A stretch of 64,000 bases of DNA. Source: Glaciecola siphonariae (GTDB lineage Bacteria > Pseudomonadota > Gammaproteobacteria > Enterobacterales > Alteromonadaceae). A program made the position numbers and the translations under genes. Positions 43,077 through 52,706 of the stretch are shown here, piece after piece. Position 1 is the first letter of the stretch, and the number at the start of each line of letters is the position of its first letter. The notes beneath the pieces were generated by a model. It saw nothing but the letters and a program-made list of their open reading frames with translations, was not told the DNA's origin and searched no databases. The stretch is taken from assembly GCF_042652645.1 (NCBI RefSeq), contig NZ_JBHSGU010000002.1:186001-250000 (forward strand), written 5' to 3'.

Positions 43077-43946
43077 ATGGCCAGCAAAACTGACGCACAA
43101 AGCTCACCTACCCAGCAACAGCCTCTCGCGCTGGCGTTTGTGCATGGCGAAGCCTTAATTGAGAAGCCGGAAGACTTGTACATCCCTCCTGATGCTCTCG
43201 AGCTTATTTTGGAAACCTTTGAAGGGCCGCTTGATTTATTGCTCTACCTCATCCGCAAGCAAAAATTTGATATTGTTGAGTTGCCGGTGTTGCAAGTAAC
43301 ACAGCAGTACATGGTATATGTAGAAACGATGAGCGAGGTTAAGCTTGAGCTGGCAGGAGAGTATTTAGTCATGGCCGCGATGTTGGCAGAAATAAAATCG
43401 CGCTTGCTGCTGCCGCAAATTGTTAATGAGGACGAAGAAGAGGAAGACCCTAGGGCGGAGTTGATTCGTCGTTTAAAAGAGTATGAGCGCATAAAAGTCG
43501 CAGCTCAGGCCTTAGACAGCGCCCCCCGCCTGCAGCGCGATATATTTGTTGCCACAGCAGACGCAAGCGATGATGTCACCCCGATTAAGCACATGCCCCA
43601 AGTAAAGCTGCAGGAGCTTGCCATCGCATTTAGCCAAGCGATGCAGCGTGCTCAAGCCTTTGAGCATCATCAGATTTCAAAAGAAACCTTATCTACTCGC
43701 GAGCGAATGAGCGCTATTATGTTGCGCTTATCTCGCGCGCAATTTATCGGGTTAGATGATTTGTTAGATAGCGAAGAAGGTAAGGCCGGCGTCGTTGTGA
43801 CCTTTATATCTATCTTAGAGTTAGTCAAAGAAGGCTTAGTGGCGCTGCAACAAGCAAGCCCTTACAGCAACATCCATGTTAAACTCGCCGCCGACGAGAT
43901 TGACGATGCCACAGACTTTGGGCAAACGGACGATATACCCGCATGA
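43077..43946 (+). CDS. scpA: Segregation and condensation protein A
   Basis: This 289-residue kleisin bridges the SMC/MukB-like ATPase heads. After a variable ~40-residue N-terminal part comes LETFEGPLDLLLYLIRKQKFDIVELPVLQVTQQY (the family signature, ~43-75) and LAGEYLVMAAMLAEIKSRLLLP (~92-113), followed by an acidic linker EDEEEEDPRAELIRRLKEYERIK and a winged C-terminal part. It overlaps scpB by 4 bp (ATGA). Confidence 0.94.
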   Translation: MASKTDAQSSPTQQQPLALAFVHGEALIEKPEDLYIPPDALELILETFEGPLDLLLYLIRKQKFDIVELPVLQVTQQYMVYVETMSEVKLELAGEYLVMAAMLAEIKSRLLLPQIVNEDEEEEDPRAELIRRLKEYERIKVAAQALDSAPRLQRDIFVATADASDDVTPIKHMPQVKLQELAIAFSQAMQRAQAFEHHQISKETLSTRERMSAIMLRLSRAQFIGLDDLLDSEEGKAGVVVTFISILELVKEGLVALQQASPYSNIHVKLAADEIDDATDFGQTDDIPA

Positions 43947-44557
43947 GTAAAGTGAATGATGCCCAGTTAAAGCAGCTTATTGAGGCCGCTATTTTTGTTG
44001 CAGACGGCCCTTTATCTACAGATAAAATGCGAGCGACTATTTTGAGCGAGTTTGACGTATCAACGCGCCAGCTAAACAAAGCACTCAATGAGTTAGAATT
44101 AGACTATGCTCCGCGCGGCATTCAGCTTGTAAAAGTAGCTTCAGGTTATCGCTTTCAATCTAACTCAGGCTTAGCTCAGATATTGAGCCGTCTTTGGCAA
44201 GAAACCGTGCCTAAGTATTCGCGTGCGATGCTCGAAACCCTTTCGCTAATTGCTTATAAGCAACCGATTACCCGAGGCGAAATAGAGGACATCAGAGGCG
44301 TAGCGGTAAGCAGCCATATTATTAAGTCGCTGAGCGAACGTCAGTGGATAAAAGTAATCGGTCGTAAAGAAGTCCCAGGACGTCCGGCTTTATTTGCGAC
44401 CACCCAAACATTTTTAGATTATTTCGCGCTATCGTCGCTATCTGAGCTTCCGTCGGCCGATTTGTTTAATGAGTCTTTAGATGCAGCCGAGGCTGCCGCG
44501 CTCAGTCCGTCAATTGATAATAATGACGATGAGAACAACACTGGAACCCTGCACTAA
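43943..44557 (+). CDS. scpB: Segregation and condensation protein B
   Basis: This 204-residue protein has two winged-helix domains (~5-80 and ~90-160), with the typical LIEAAIFVADGPLS at the start and LSLIAYKQPITRGEIEDIRGVAVSSHIIKSL in the second. The partner ScpA is encoded immediately upstream. The C-terminal tail is acidic and Ser/Ala-rich. The stop lies one base before the rluB start. Confidence 0.94.
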   Translation: MSKVNDAQLKQLIEAAIFVADGPLSTDKMRATILSEFDVSTRQLNKALNELELDYAPRGIQLVKVASGYRFQSNSGLAQILSRLWQETVPKYSRAMLETLSLIAYKQPITRGEIEDIRGVAVSSHIIKSLSERQWIKVIGRKEVPGRPALFATTQTFLDYFALSSLSELPSADLFNESLDAAEAAALSPSIDNNDDENNTGTLH

Positions 44558-44558
44558 C

Positions 44559-45431
44559 ATGAGTGAAAAACTGCAAAAAGTCTTAGCTAACAATGGCGTT
44601 GGCTCAAGACGAGAGATGGAAAAATGGATTGAACAAGGTCGCATATCGGTAAACGGCAAGGTCGCTACCTTAGGCGATAGGGTGGAGCCGACCGATCAAC
44701 TCAGGGTAGATGGCAACGCGCTTTCTCGCAACAAAGAAAAGTCGCCTTGTCGAGTACTCATGTATAACAAGCCAGAGGGTGAATTGTGCTCTAGAACTGA
44801 CCCAGAAGGGCGCCCGACCGTATTCGACCGTCTTCCCATTATTACCGGAGAGCGCTGGATAGCAGTAGGTAGACTTGACATCAATACCAGTGGATTACTC
44901 CTTTTTACCAACGATGGTGAGCTTGCCAATCGCTTAATGCATCCTTCTCATGAAGTAGAGCGTGAGTATGCAGTACGCGTCTTTGGTGAGGTGACGCCGG
45001 CCATATTGCGTAATCTCAGTAATGGCGTTGAACTAGAAGACGGCAAGGCAAAATTCAACCATATTCATGTGCGTCCCACCGACGATGAGTCGCAAAATCA
45101 GTGGTTTAACGTCACGCTATCTGAAGGGCGCAACAGAGAAGTGCGCAGGCTTTGGGAGTCTCAAGGCTTACAGGTAAGTCGCCTGATTCGAGTGCGCTAC
45201 GGTAATTTAGAGATGTTTAAACGCCTGCCGCAAGGCGCTTGGATTGAGCTCGACTTAGAGAATGTCAATGCGATACGCAATATGGTGAAACTGCCAAATG
45301 AAACCGAAACAAAGGTGCACACGCTAGATAAGCTTGATCACACAAAATTGAGCCGCATGCGCCGCTCTGTGCGCAAGCACAAAACCAATAAAGTGGCGAG
45401 TCATCGCCAGCGAGTAAAACCAAAACGATAA
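44559..45431 (+). CDS. rluB: 23S rRNA pseudouridine(2605) synthase
   Basis: This 290-residue enzyme has an S4 RNA-binding domain (KLQKVLANNGVGSRREMEKWIEQGRISVNG, ~3-50) and the RsuA-family catalytic domain. The nucleophilic aspartate is in VGRLDINTSGLLLFTNDG (~108). A basic C-terminal tail (RRSVRKHKTNKV) follows. It converts U2605 of 23S rRNA to pseudouridine. The start MSEKLQK one base after the scpB stop is preferred to in-frame starts inside scpB. Confidence 0.94.
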   Translation: MSEKLQKVLANNGVGSRREMEKWIEQGRISVNGKVATLGDRVEPTDQLRVDGNALSRNKEKSPCRVLMYNKPEGELCSRTDPEGRPTVFDRLPIITGERWIAVGRLDINTSGLLLFTNDGELANRLMHPSHEVEREYAVRVFGEVTPAILRNLSNGVELEDGKAKFNHIHVRPTDDESQNQWFNVTLSEGRNREVRRLWESQGLQVSRLIRVRYGNLEMFKRLPQGAWIELDLENVNAIRNMVKLPNETETKVHTLDKLDHTKLSRMRRSVRKHKTNKVASHRQRVKPKR

Positions 45432-45443
45432 GACAGTAACACT

Positions 45444-46229
45444 ATGCGAATTGCTTTAGGCATCGAATATCAAGGCGGTGCATATCGGGGATGGCAACGC
45501 CAGTCACACGTACCGAGCGTGCAACACGAAATAGAACTTGCCTTGGAAAAAATTCTTCGGCACGAGGTTGAGGTGACCTGTGCTGGTCGTACTGATGCAG
45601 GCGTTAATGCCACCGGCCAAATTGTTCACTTTGACACCGACGTAGAGCGCCCACTAAAGGCCTATCATAGAGGCATGAATACCTTGCTCCCCCATGATAT
45701 TGCGATTACGTGGGCCCAGCCAGTAAGTGATGACTTTCATGCGCGATTCAGTGCATTTTCGCGCCGCTATCGCTATATTATTTACAATAATGCACTTCGC
45801 CCAGGCCTGCTTAACAGCGGCCTTACCCACTGTTTTCAAGACCTCGATGCAGAGTTGATGCACGAGGCGGCTCAGGCGCTGGTGGGTGAACATGATTTCA
45901 CGAGTTTTAGAGCATCTTTATGCCAATCTAAGTCGCCATTTAGAACCGTGCAAAAAGTGAGTGTTGAGCGTCAGGGGCGCTTCATCGTGGTAGACATTCA
46001 AGCCAATGCATTTTTGCATCATATGGTAAGAAACATCGTAGGCTCATTGCTACTGATAGGCCAAAAGCTTGAGCCGGTTGACTGGATGGCGCACTTGCTC
46101 ACGCTTAAAGACAGGACAAAAGCGGCGGCAACAGCAAAGCCAAACGGCTTGTATTTGGTCAAAGTGTTTTATCCAGAGCAATTTGCAATTCCAGATATCC
46201 CGGTTGGTCCGCTGTTTTTGGCCGACTGA
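45444..46229 (+). CDS. truA: tRNA pseudouridine(38-40) synthase TruA
   Basis: This 261-residue enzyme has the catalytic aspartate in CAGRTDAGVNATGQ (~49-51) and the companion motifs YRGWQRQ and FRAS, plus AFLHHMVRNIVG (~192-203). It modifies the anticodon stem-loop positions 38-40. It lies 12 bp downstream of rluB and completes the RNA-modification part of this cluster. Confidence 0.95.
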   Translation: MRIALGIEYQGGAYRGWQRQSHVPSVQHEIELALEKILRHEVEVTCAGRTDAGVNATGQIVHFDTDVERPLKAYHRGMNTLLPHDIAITWAQPVSDDFHARFSAFSRRYRYIIYNNALRPGLLNSGLTHCFQDLDAELMHEAAQALVGEHDFTSFRASLCQSKSPFRTVQKVSVERQGRFIVVDIQANAFLHHMVRNIVGSLLLIGQKLEPVDWMAHLLTLKDRTKAAATAKPNGLYLVKVFYPEQFAIPDIPVGPLFLAD

Positions 46230-46413
46230 CGGAGCTATGTACTTTAAGACTCATCAGAGGTGTGCCGGATTTATCGTTTTTAGTTTTGCCGGTGCGTTGA
46301 ATATGGTTTAATACTACAAATTTATGACACCACGATGACGTAAGATTTTTTACGCTCGCGCTATTAGAAGCGCGTTTCATTTGTCGCATTAAATGAACAA
46401 TAGGACTAACTAA

Positions 46414-47298
46414 ATGAGTTGGATTGAAAAGATACTGCCTAAGACACAATCCTCAATTAAGAGCAATGTTCCCGAGGGGATTTGGACTAAATGCAGTGGC
46501 TGCAACTCGGTGTTGTACAAAACGGAATTAGAAAAGCTCCTAGAGGTTTGTCCGAAGTGCGACCATCACATGCGTATTACGGCACGAGCACGAATTAATT
46601 CAATTCTCGACAGTGCCGACCGAGAAGAGATTGGCACGCAGTTTGAGCCGCAAGACGTGCTCAAGTTTAAAGATTCCAAGAAGTACAAAGACCGCTTAAG
46701 CGCAGCCCAAAAAGCAACCAATGAAAAAGATGCATTAGTGGTGATGAGAGGCAAGATGAATGGTATGCCTGTTGTTGTCGCAGCATTTGAGTTTGCGTTT
46801 TTAGGTGGTTCTATGGCGTCGGTGGTAGGGGCGCGTTTTGTCGCTGCCGTAAACGCTTGCTTGGAACACAATATTCCCCTTGTTTGTTTCTCTACAAGTG
46901 GTGGCGCGCGTATGCAGGAAGCTTTGCTGTCGCTCATGCAAATGGCAAAAACGAGCGCAGCACTGGCTAAATTAAGCGACAAGGGACTGCCGTACATATC
47001 AGTGTTAACCGACCCGACAATGGGTGGGGTGTCGGCTAGTTTAGCGATGCTGGGCGATATCAATATTGCAGAGCCAAAAGCCCTTATTGGTTTTGCAGGT
47101 CCGCGCGTGATTGAACAAACCGTCCGTGAAAAGCTCCCTGAAGGCTTTCAGCGCAGTGAGTTTTTGTTAGAGAAAGGTGCAATTGATATGATTGTGGATC
47201 GCCGTGAAATGCGTGACACGCTGTATCGCATTTTAAGCAAACTACAAAACGGCGCCGCTGCAAATCGAGCTGCCGACGAGCCCCTTAAAATAGAATAA
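46414..47298 (+). CDS. accD: Acetyl-CoA carboxylase carboxyltransferase beta subunit
   Basis: This 294-residue protein has the N-terminal zinc ribbon CSGC...CPKC (~27-49) and the crotonase-fold carboxyltransferase domain with AFEFAFLGGSMASVVG and SGGARMQE (~160-166), GGVSASLA and GFAGPRVIEQT. It forms the carboxyltransferase with AccA and makes malonyl-CoA for fatty acid synthesis. It is followed by folC, the order also found in E. coli. Confidence 0.96.
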   Translation: MSWIEKILPKTQSSIKSNVPEGIWTKCSGCNSVLYKTELEKLLEVCPKCDHHMRITARARINSILDSADREEIGTQFEPQDVLKFKDSKKYKDRLSAAQKATNEKDALVVMRGKMNGMPVVVAAFEFAFLGGSMASVVGARFVAAVNACLEHNIPLVCFSTSGGARMQEALLSLMQMAKTSAALAKLSDKGLPYISVLTDPTMGGVSASLAMLGDINIAEPKALIGFAGPRVIEQTVREKLPEGFQRSEFLLEKGAIDMIVDRREMRDTLYRILSKLQNGAAANRAADEPLKIE

Positions 47299-47319
47299 TA
47301 CAACTGGACGTTTAGCATC

Positions 47320-48786
47320 ATGCCAGCATTGGCAACATCTCTGACCAACTGGCTTACAAAAATAGAAGCAGGCCACCCTGTTGACATCGATATGGGGCTG
47401 GAGCGTGTTTCTGAGGTGGCTAAGCGACTTGATATACACTTTTCTGATGCGACTGTGATCACTGTTGCTGGCACTAACGGAAAAGGCACGACCTGCCGCC
47501 TGATAGAGCAAAGCTGCCTGCATGCTGGCTTGTCTGTAGCGGTGTATAGCTCCCCTCATATTCTGCAGTTTAATGAGCGTATTCGTATCAACGGCGCGGA
47601 CGCAGTTGACGATGATATTTGTGACGCTTTTGAGCAGATTGAAGATGCAAAAGCAGAAATTAGCCTGACTTACTTTGAATACGCTACGCTGGCGGCACTG
47701 TATTTATTCGTTAAAGCGAAAACCGATGTTGTGATTCTTGAGGTGGGTTTAGGCGGACGCCTCGACGCAACCAATATAATAGATGCAGACATCAATGTGC
47801 TGACCAGTATTGGACTGGACCATCAAGACTATTTAGGCCACACATTAGACGACATAGCCGCTGAAAAGGCCGGGATAATTAAACCGAACAAAAATACGGT
47901 GATTGGCTTTGACCAGAAATATGAAAAAGCTGAAACATGGTTAGCTCAGCAGAACAATACTGTTTTAAGGCGAGGTCGAGACTTTGATCTGCTTGCCTCG
48001 CAGGCAAGCTCAGTTCAGGCGCAAGGCTCTATGCAAGCGCAAGGCTCTGGGCAAGCCCTAGCTCAGACTAATGCTCCAGCGCCAGAGCAAAAACAAGAAG
48101 CGGACGCGTCAGGTACGAATGAAATACTTAGTGAAGGCTTTATTCGACTTGGTGAAACAAGACAACTTTATCAGTGGCGCAAATGTGCAATCCCGAATCA
48201 AAACGTCATGACTGCCTTAGCTACTTTGTGGTCTTTGCACGCTCACTTAAAAACATTTAGCGATAGTGCTTGGGCTAAAGCGAAGGCCTTGGAGGGTATG
48301 CTTGCATCGTCAAAAGAGATGCAACGCGTCATAGAAAGCACCTCACTGGCAGGAAGAGCCCAAGTAATTGGACACTCGCCCACCATATTATTGGATGTTG
48401 CTCATAACGAGGCTTCTGCTGAACTCTTGCTCGATAAAATCCGCACCTTTGAGACAAATGAATGTCATATTGTGGTTGGCATGCTTAAAGATAAAAATAT
48501 TGAAGCGACACTTAATGCATTGAGCTCGCTTAGCGCGCATTGGTATTGCGCGAGTTTGCCCGGTAAACGGGGAGAAAGTTATGAGCGCCTAGTAAGCGCA
48601 GTGCCTCAAGCAAATGCGCTGAGTATCAGTGGATATGTTGATATTGCGAGTGCTTTAGCAAAGGCTATTAACAAGGCGTCAAATACTGATATGATTGTGG
48701 TGTTTGGTTCGTTTGTCACCGCGGCGCAAACCATACATTATATTGACGAAAATAAACTTGACGAAAAAAAACTTAACGCAAAATAA
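47320..48786 (+). CDS. folC: Bifunctional folylpolyglutamate/dihydrofolate synthase
   Basis: This 488-residue Mur-ligase-fold enzyme adds glutamate to folates. The ATP loop is TVAGTNGKGTTCRL (~47-60), and EVGLGGRLDATN (~143-154) and SIGLDHQDYLG (~168) are intact. A Gln/Ala/Ser-rich insert (~228-268, built partly of QAQGS repeats) sits between the two domains and makes the protein longer than its E. coli counterpart. Confidence 0.94.
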   Translation: MPALATSLTNWLTKIEAGHPVDIDMGLERVSEVAKRLDIHFSDATVITVAGTNGKGTTCRLIEQSCLHAGLSVAVYSSPHILQFNERIRINGADAVDDDICDAFEQIEDAKAEISLTYFEYATLAALYLFVKAKTDVVILEVGLGGRLDATNIIDADINVLTSIGLDHQDYLGHTLDDIAAEKAGIIKPNKNTVIGFDQKYEKAETWLAQQNNTVLRRGRDFDLLASQASSVQAQGSMQAQGSGQALAQTNAPAPEQKQEADASGTNEILSEGFIRLGETRQLYQWRKCAIPNQNVMTALATLWSLHAHLKTFSDSAWAKAKALEGMLASSKEMQRVIESTSLAGRAQVIGHSPTILLDVAHNEASAELLLDKIRTFETNECHIVVGMLKDKNIEATLNALSSLSAHWYCASLPGKRGESYERLVSAVPQANALSISGYVDIASALAKAINKASNTDMIVVFGSFVTAAQTIHYIDENKLDEKKLNAK

Positions 48787-48828
48787 ACGCAAACCGTTAA
48801 TTTGTTCACCTAAGATGGCCCTAATCAC

Positions 48829-49464
48829 ATGAATGCAGCTTTACAAAATAGATTGGTAGGCACCATTATTGTGGTCGCACTGGTGGTAATTTTACTGCCC
48901 GAGGTACTCGACGGTGAAAAAAGCGAGAATACCCAAGAGTTTGTAGAAATTCCTCAGGCGCCCAACGCGCTCGTGATAGAGCAAGCAGAACCTTTCCCTC
49001 AGGAGCAACTGTCTCAACAAACGTTGCAAAACGCTGAGATAGTTGATGAAACTGCGCTAGATGATATTGATGGTTCTCAAATTGTTGCCAACGAGGCTAA
49101 AGAAGACCAGCCGGCCAATTTATCGGATACATCGTCGGCAAGTGAAGTACCTCAAGCGCCAGCACAAACTCAAACGACGCCAGCACAAGCCCAAGAAGTT
49201 GAGATAGACGTGAAAGATTCAGGCTACGTAGTACAATTGGGCAGCTTCCGTTACGAGAAAAACGTCAATGAGCTTATTACAACATTGAAGCAAGCGGGAT
49301 ATCGTGCATATAGCCAACCAGTGAGAACCAGTGTAGGCGTGCTAAACAAAGTGTTTGTGGGACCCGAGTTAGAACGAGAGCGTCTAGAACAAGCATTGCC
49401 GCACCTTCAAGAGCTGACGAATCTAAAGGGTAAAATAACTGCATTTGAGGTTAGCGCTGAATAA
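48829..49464 (+). CDS. dedD: SPOR-domain cell-division protein DedD-like
   Basis: This 211-residue protein has an N-terminal cytoplasmic tip and a membrane helix (IIVVALVVILLPEVLDGEK, ~12-30), a disordered linker rich in Gln, Ala, Pro and acids, and a C-terminal SPOR domain (YVVQLGSFRYEKNVNELITTLKQAGY, ~135-210). SPOR domains bind denuded glycan strands at the division septum. The accD-folC-dedD-cvpA-purF order supports the assignment to DedD. Confidence 0.92.
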   Translation: MNAALQNRLVGTIIVVALVVILLPEVLDGEKSENTQEFVEIPQAPNALVIEQAEPFPQEQLSQQTLQNAEIVDETALDDIDGSQIVANEAKEDQPANLSDTSSASEVPQAPAQTQTTPAQAQEVEIDVKDSGYVVQLGSFRYEKNVNELITTLKQAGYRAYSQPVRTSVGVLNKVFVGPELERERLEQALPHLQELTNLKGKITAFEVSAE

Positions 49465-49532
49465 GTTAATTTGCTAAACTTCGCGCCAAATTTGTTAGTC
49501 CGCTTTCATCTGTATTGGAACACTTGTCACAT

Positions 49533-50024
49533 ATGAATTGGTTTGACTTTACCATCTTAGGTATCATCGTATTCTCAGCGGTCATTAGCGTTGTGAGAGG
49601 ATTCGTAAAAGAGGCGGTCTCTCTTGTGGTTTGGCTAGCCGCCTTTTTTGTTGCCAGCCAATTTTATCCAAATCTCGCCCAATTTCTTACTCAAATTGAT
49701 GACACCATGGTGCGTAACGGTGTTGCCATCGCCATTTTGTTTATTGGCACCTTAATTGCCGGTGCGCTCATCAATTACGTAATTTCACAACTGGTAAAAG
49801 CGACCGGGCTTTCTGGCACCGACCGCGTCTTAGGAGCAGTCTTTGGCGCCCTGAGAGGCGTGCTGATTGTCAGCGCTGCACTATTTTTCTTAGATACTTT
49901 CACCCCTGCGTCGTCGTCTGTGTGGTGGTCTGAATCAATTTTAATCCCAGAATTTTCACTGATTATCGAATGGTTTTTTGAGTACGTAAAAGATAGCTCA
50001 AGCTTCCTCAACGACACTATATAA
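49533..50024 (+). CDS. cvpA: CvpA family membrane protein
   Basis: This 163-residue membrane protein has about four hydrophobic segments and the signature ISVVRGFVKEAVSLVVWLAAFFVA (~18-41) and TDRVLGAVFGALRGVLIV (~93-110). CvpA is linked to colicin V production and to envelope stress tolerance in E. coli; its molecular role is unclear. The start MNWFDFTI is preferred to a TTG 18 bp upstream. It lies 13 bp from purF and is co-transcribed with it in relatives. Confidence 0.92.
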   Translation: MNWFDFTILGIIVFSAVISVVRGFVKEAVSLVVWLAAFFVASQFYPNLAQFLTQIDDTMVRNGVAIAILFIGTLIAGALINYVISQLVKATGLSGTDRVLGAVFGALRGVLIVSAALFFLDTFTPASSSVWWSESILIPEFSLIIEWFFEYVKDSSSFLNDTI

Positions 50025-50037
50025 GGGCGTAATAAGT

Positions 50038-51555
50038 ATGTGTGGCATTGTTGGCATAGTGGGTAAAGACGCGGTTAACCAATCGCTATACGATGCATTA
50101 ATTGTATTGCAGCATCGTGGGCAAGATGCCGCGGGTATAATGACCATTGAAGATAACATGTTTAATTTGCGCAAAGACAATGGCTTGGTGCGCGATGTGT
50201 TTCATACACGTCATATGAAGCGACTAACCGGTAAGGTGGGTATTGGCCACTGTCGATATCCCACAGCGGGCAGTTCAAGTTCGGCAGAGGCACAACCCTT
50301 TTACGTAAATTCGCCCTTTGGTATTGCCTTTGCCCATAATGGCAATTTGACCAATTCTCACCAGCTTCAAGACGAAGTGTTTCAGATTGCGCGTCGGCAT
50401 ATCAACACGACCTCAGATTCTGAGCTCTTGCTGAATATTTTTGCTCATGCGCTGCATGAAACAACCGGAATGACCATTCAGCCGGATGAGATATTTACTG
50501 GCGTTGAAAAAGTGCATAAAAACATTAAAGGTGCTTATGCTGTTGTGGCAGCGATTATCGGGCAGGGCATGGTTGCATTTAGAGATCCGCACGGTATTCG
50601 TCCTTTAGTACTCGGTAAGCGCATTACCGAGAAAGGCGATGAATACATGGTTGCATCGGAAAGTGTCGCCCTCGATGCAGTTGGCTTTACGTTTATACGC
50701 GACGTGGCGCCCGGTGAGGCGATTTACATTACCGAGCAAGGTGAATTATTTACAAAGCAGTGCGCTGACAAACCGATTTGTAATCCGTGTATCTTTGAGT
50801 TTGTGTATTTTGCGCGCCCAGATTCTTTTATTGATGGCATATCGGTTTATGCGTCTCGCGTAAATATGGGGCGTAAACTAGGCGAAAAAATCAAGCGAGA
50901 ATGGGACGATGTTGATATTGACGTGGTGATTCCTATTCCTGAAACCTCAATGGATGTTGCCCTACAGATTGCCAATACGCTAAATTTGCCGTACCGCCAA
51001 GGCTTTGTGAAAAATCGCTATATCGGTCGTACGTTTATTATGCCGGGCCAAAAAATGCGTCGTAAATCTGTGCGCCGTAAGCTAAACGCTATTTCGTCTG
51101 AATTTAAAGGTAAGAATGTACTGCTAGTTGATGACAGTATTGTGCGTGGAACAACCTCTGAGCAAATAATTGAAATGGCAAGGGAGTCGGGCGCAAATAA
51201 AGTTTACTTCGCATCTGCGGCTCCTGAGATTCGATTCCCTAACGTATACGGCATTGATATGCCATCTGCGAATGAGCTTATTGCTTACGGTCGCGAAATC
51301 GAACAAATTTGTGAATGCATCAAAGCCGACGGGCTGATATTCCAAGATTTAAAAGACTTGGTAGATGCAGTGTCACAAGAGAATCCGGTGATAACACAGT
51401 TTGAGACATCGGTGTTTGATGGGAATTACGTGACAGGTGATGTTAATCAAGATTATTTAGAACGCATAGACAAAGCGCGCTCAGAAACCTCTAAAGCGCC
51501 GCTGCGCATTCAGGCTGAACTTAGTAATTTAGAAATGCATAATATGACTAACTAA
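50038..51555 (+). CDS. purF: Amidophosphoribosyltransferase
   Basis: This 505-residue enzyme starts purine synthesis, converting PRPP and glutamine to phosphoribosylamine. The N-terminal nucleophile is Cys2 (MCGIVGIVG). The glutaminase domain runs to ~235, and the phosphoribosyltransferase part has VLLVDDSIVRGTT (PRPP loop, ~361-373). No clear PurR box was seen upstream of cvpA-purF. Confidence 0.96.
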   Translation: MCGIVGIVGKDAVNQSLYDALIVLQHRGQDAAGIMTIEDNMFNLRKDNGLVRDVFHTRHMKRLTGKVGIGHCRYPTAGSSSSAEAQPFYVNSPFGIAFAHNGNLTNSHQLQDEVFQIARRHINTTSDSELLLNIFAHALHETTGMTIQPDEIFTGVEKVHKNIKGAYAVVAAIIGQGMVAFRDPHGIRPLVLGKRITEKGDEYMVASESVALDAVGFTFIRDVAPGEAIYITEQGELFTKQCADKPICNPCIFEFVYFARPDSFIDGISVYASRVNMGRKLGEKIKREWDDVDIDVVIPIPETSMDVALQIANTLNLPYRQGFVKNRYIGRTFIMPGQKMRRKSVRRKLNAISSEFKGKNVLLVDDSIVRGTTSEQIIEMARESGANKVYFASAAPEIRFPNVYGIDMPSANELIAYGREIEQICECIKADGLIFQDLKDLVDAVSQENPVITQFETSVFDGNYVTGDVNQDYLERIDKARSETSKAPLRIQAELSNLEMHNMTN

Positions 51556-51680
51556 ATATGACTATCTGGATAGGGCCATCTAAATTTGCAATGTTTTTAA
51601 ATGGCCAACTAGACAACCGGCTAAATACCAGTAGCTAAGCATCGCTAGATTGGACAACAAATAAGCTAAGAAGCTCATAA

Positions 51681-51709
51681 AAAAAGGCCATCAACATGAT
51701 GGCCTTTTT
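51681..51709. terminator. Bidirectional terminator between purF and the Yip1 gene
   Basis: AAAAAGGCCATCA pairs perfectly with TGATGGCCTTTTT around a three-base loop, with A and T runs on both sides. It serves the two convergent genes. Confidence 0.9.
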
Positions 51710-51758
51710 AATTTTTAGAACTATTCAGAAAGGGGCGTTGTCTTTACTTGTGCTGCTT

Positions 51759-52364
51759 TTACATGTGCTGCGGGCCAAGTCCGTAGCTCCATAAGATCAC
51801 CGAGGCTGCCATCAAGATCACCATCAATACTAATCCGCAGGTCACTACAGAGCTCGAAAATATAAAGCCTTTTTCCTCTGGAATATGCAGCATGATGGGG
51901 ACACCGGTATATAGCAGGTATACAGAGTAGGAGATACCTACTAAGACCACTGACATGATAAACCATAACTCTGGATAGAAAGCGCTAAAGCCGGCCATAA
52001 AAAGAGGTGTTGCTGTATAGGCAGCAATTTCTAAACTTTGCGTGTAGTTTGGATATACCTCAAAGGATTTTGCTAGCTCATGTATAAGTACCGCAAGGGC
52101 GATCACGCCAAACACTAAGCCAAAATACATGGCCACTGCCATCGACAGTGCACTTTGTTGCGTGAGTTTGATTGTTTCGGCGGTAACACCTGCACCTATA
52201 TCCCATCCAAGATAAGCCGAGGCGTAATAGGCCATCGCTGAGGGGATCATCGCGATGATGAGTATATGACTTAAGGCATAAAAATAATTTTCGTGTTTGC
52301 GGTCTATATTTTGCCATTCTTCTTTTGGGGCAGTATATATTCCCCACAGATGGTTAAGTATCAC
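51759..52364 (-). CDS. Yip1-domain membrane protein
   Basis: This 201-residue inner-membrane protein has about five hydrophobic segments. The N-terminal HLWGIYTAPKEEWQNI and the following layout match the bacterial Yip1 family, which has no established function. It is monocistronic, convergent with purF. A 342-bp region without a gene lies upstream of it. Confidence 0.85.
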   Translation of the reverse strand: MILNHLWGIYTAPKEEWQNIDRKHENYFYALSHILIIAMIPSAMAYYASAYLGWDIGAGVTAETIKLTQQSALSMAVAMYFGLVFGVIALAVLIHELAKSFEVYPNYTQSLEIAAYTATPLFMAGFSAFYPELWFIMSVVLVGISYSVYLLYTGVPIMLHIPEEKGFIFSSSVVTCGLVLMVILMAASVILWSYGLGPQHM

Positions 52365-52534
52365 TGTTTGTGCTCCTGATTATTGCCGATGAGTAGTTTC
52401 AAATCCTGCTGGGGGCGCTCTGGCGATAACAACAATATGAGCAAACCAGCAAATCAAAACAAGACAAAACGATATGTCTAAATTTACAAATAATATAAAT
52501 CATTAACAAAGCCTTAACAAGCATGCACTTAAGT

Positions 52535-52569
52535 AAAACCTGATAATATTTAAATATCATCAGGTTTTT
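52535..52569. terminator. Long AT-rich hairpin with T runs
   Basis: AAAACCTGAT pairs with ATCAGGTTTT, and the inner ATATTTAAATAT is itself a palindrome. T runs on either strand make it a possible second terminator after the S41 protease gene. Confidence 0.6.
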
Positions 52570-52648
52570 ATATGCAATATCGTGTTTTGAGCCGAGATTC
52601 GATCAGGAAGTACAGTTTTTGCGCTAAGTTTTTTCTCGCGAAGTCAGC

Positions 52649-52685
52649 AAAAAAAAGTGTGGCATGCATGCACTGCATACCACAC
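52649..52685 (-). terminator. Rho-independent terminator of the S41 protease gene
   Basis: On the minus strand GTGTGGTATGC pairs with GCATGCCACAC (one mismatch) and is followed by a run of eight T. It lies 22 bp after the stop codon. Confidence 0.85.
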
Positions 52686-52706
52686 TAGCTGAATCAGAAT
52701 CGCAAC

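Larger units (their letters stand above)
52365..52706. other. Intergenic region with two hairpins
   Basis: No gene is seen. It holds two terminator-like hairpins, described separately at 52535 and 52649, both suited to ending the long protease gene that reads leftward, plus the presumed promoter of the Yip1 gene, not identifiable by eye. Confidence 0.5.

Noticed and set aside
44481..44558. Longer rluB start inside scpB
   Set aside because: The added residues are scpB sequence in another frame; homologues start at MSEKLQK.
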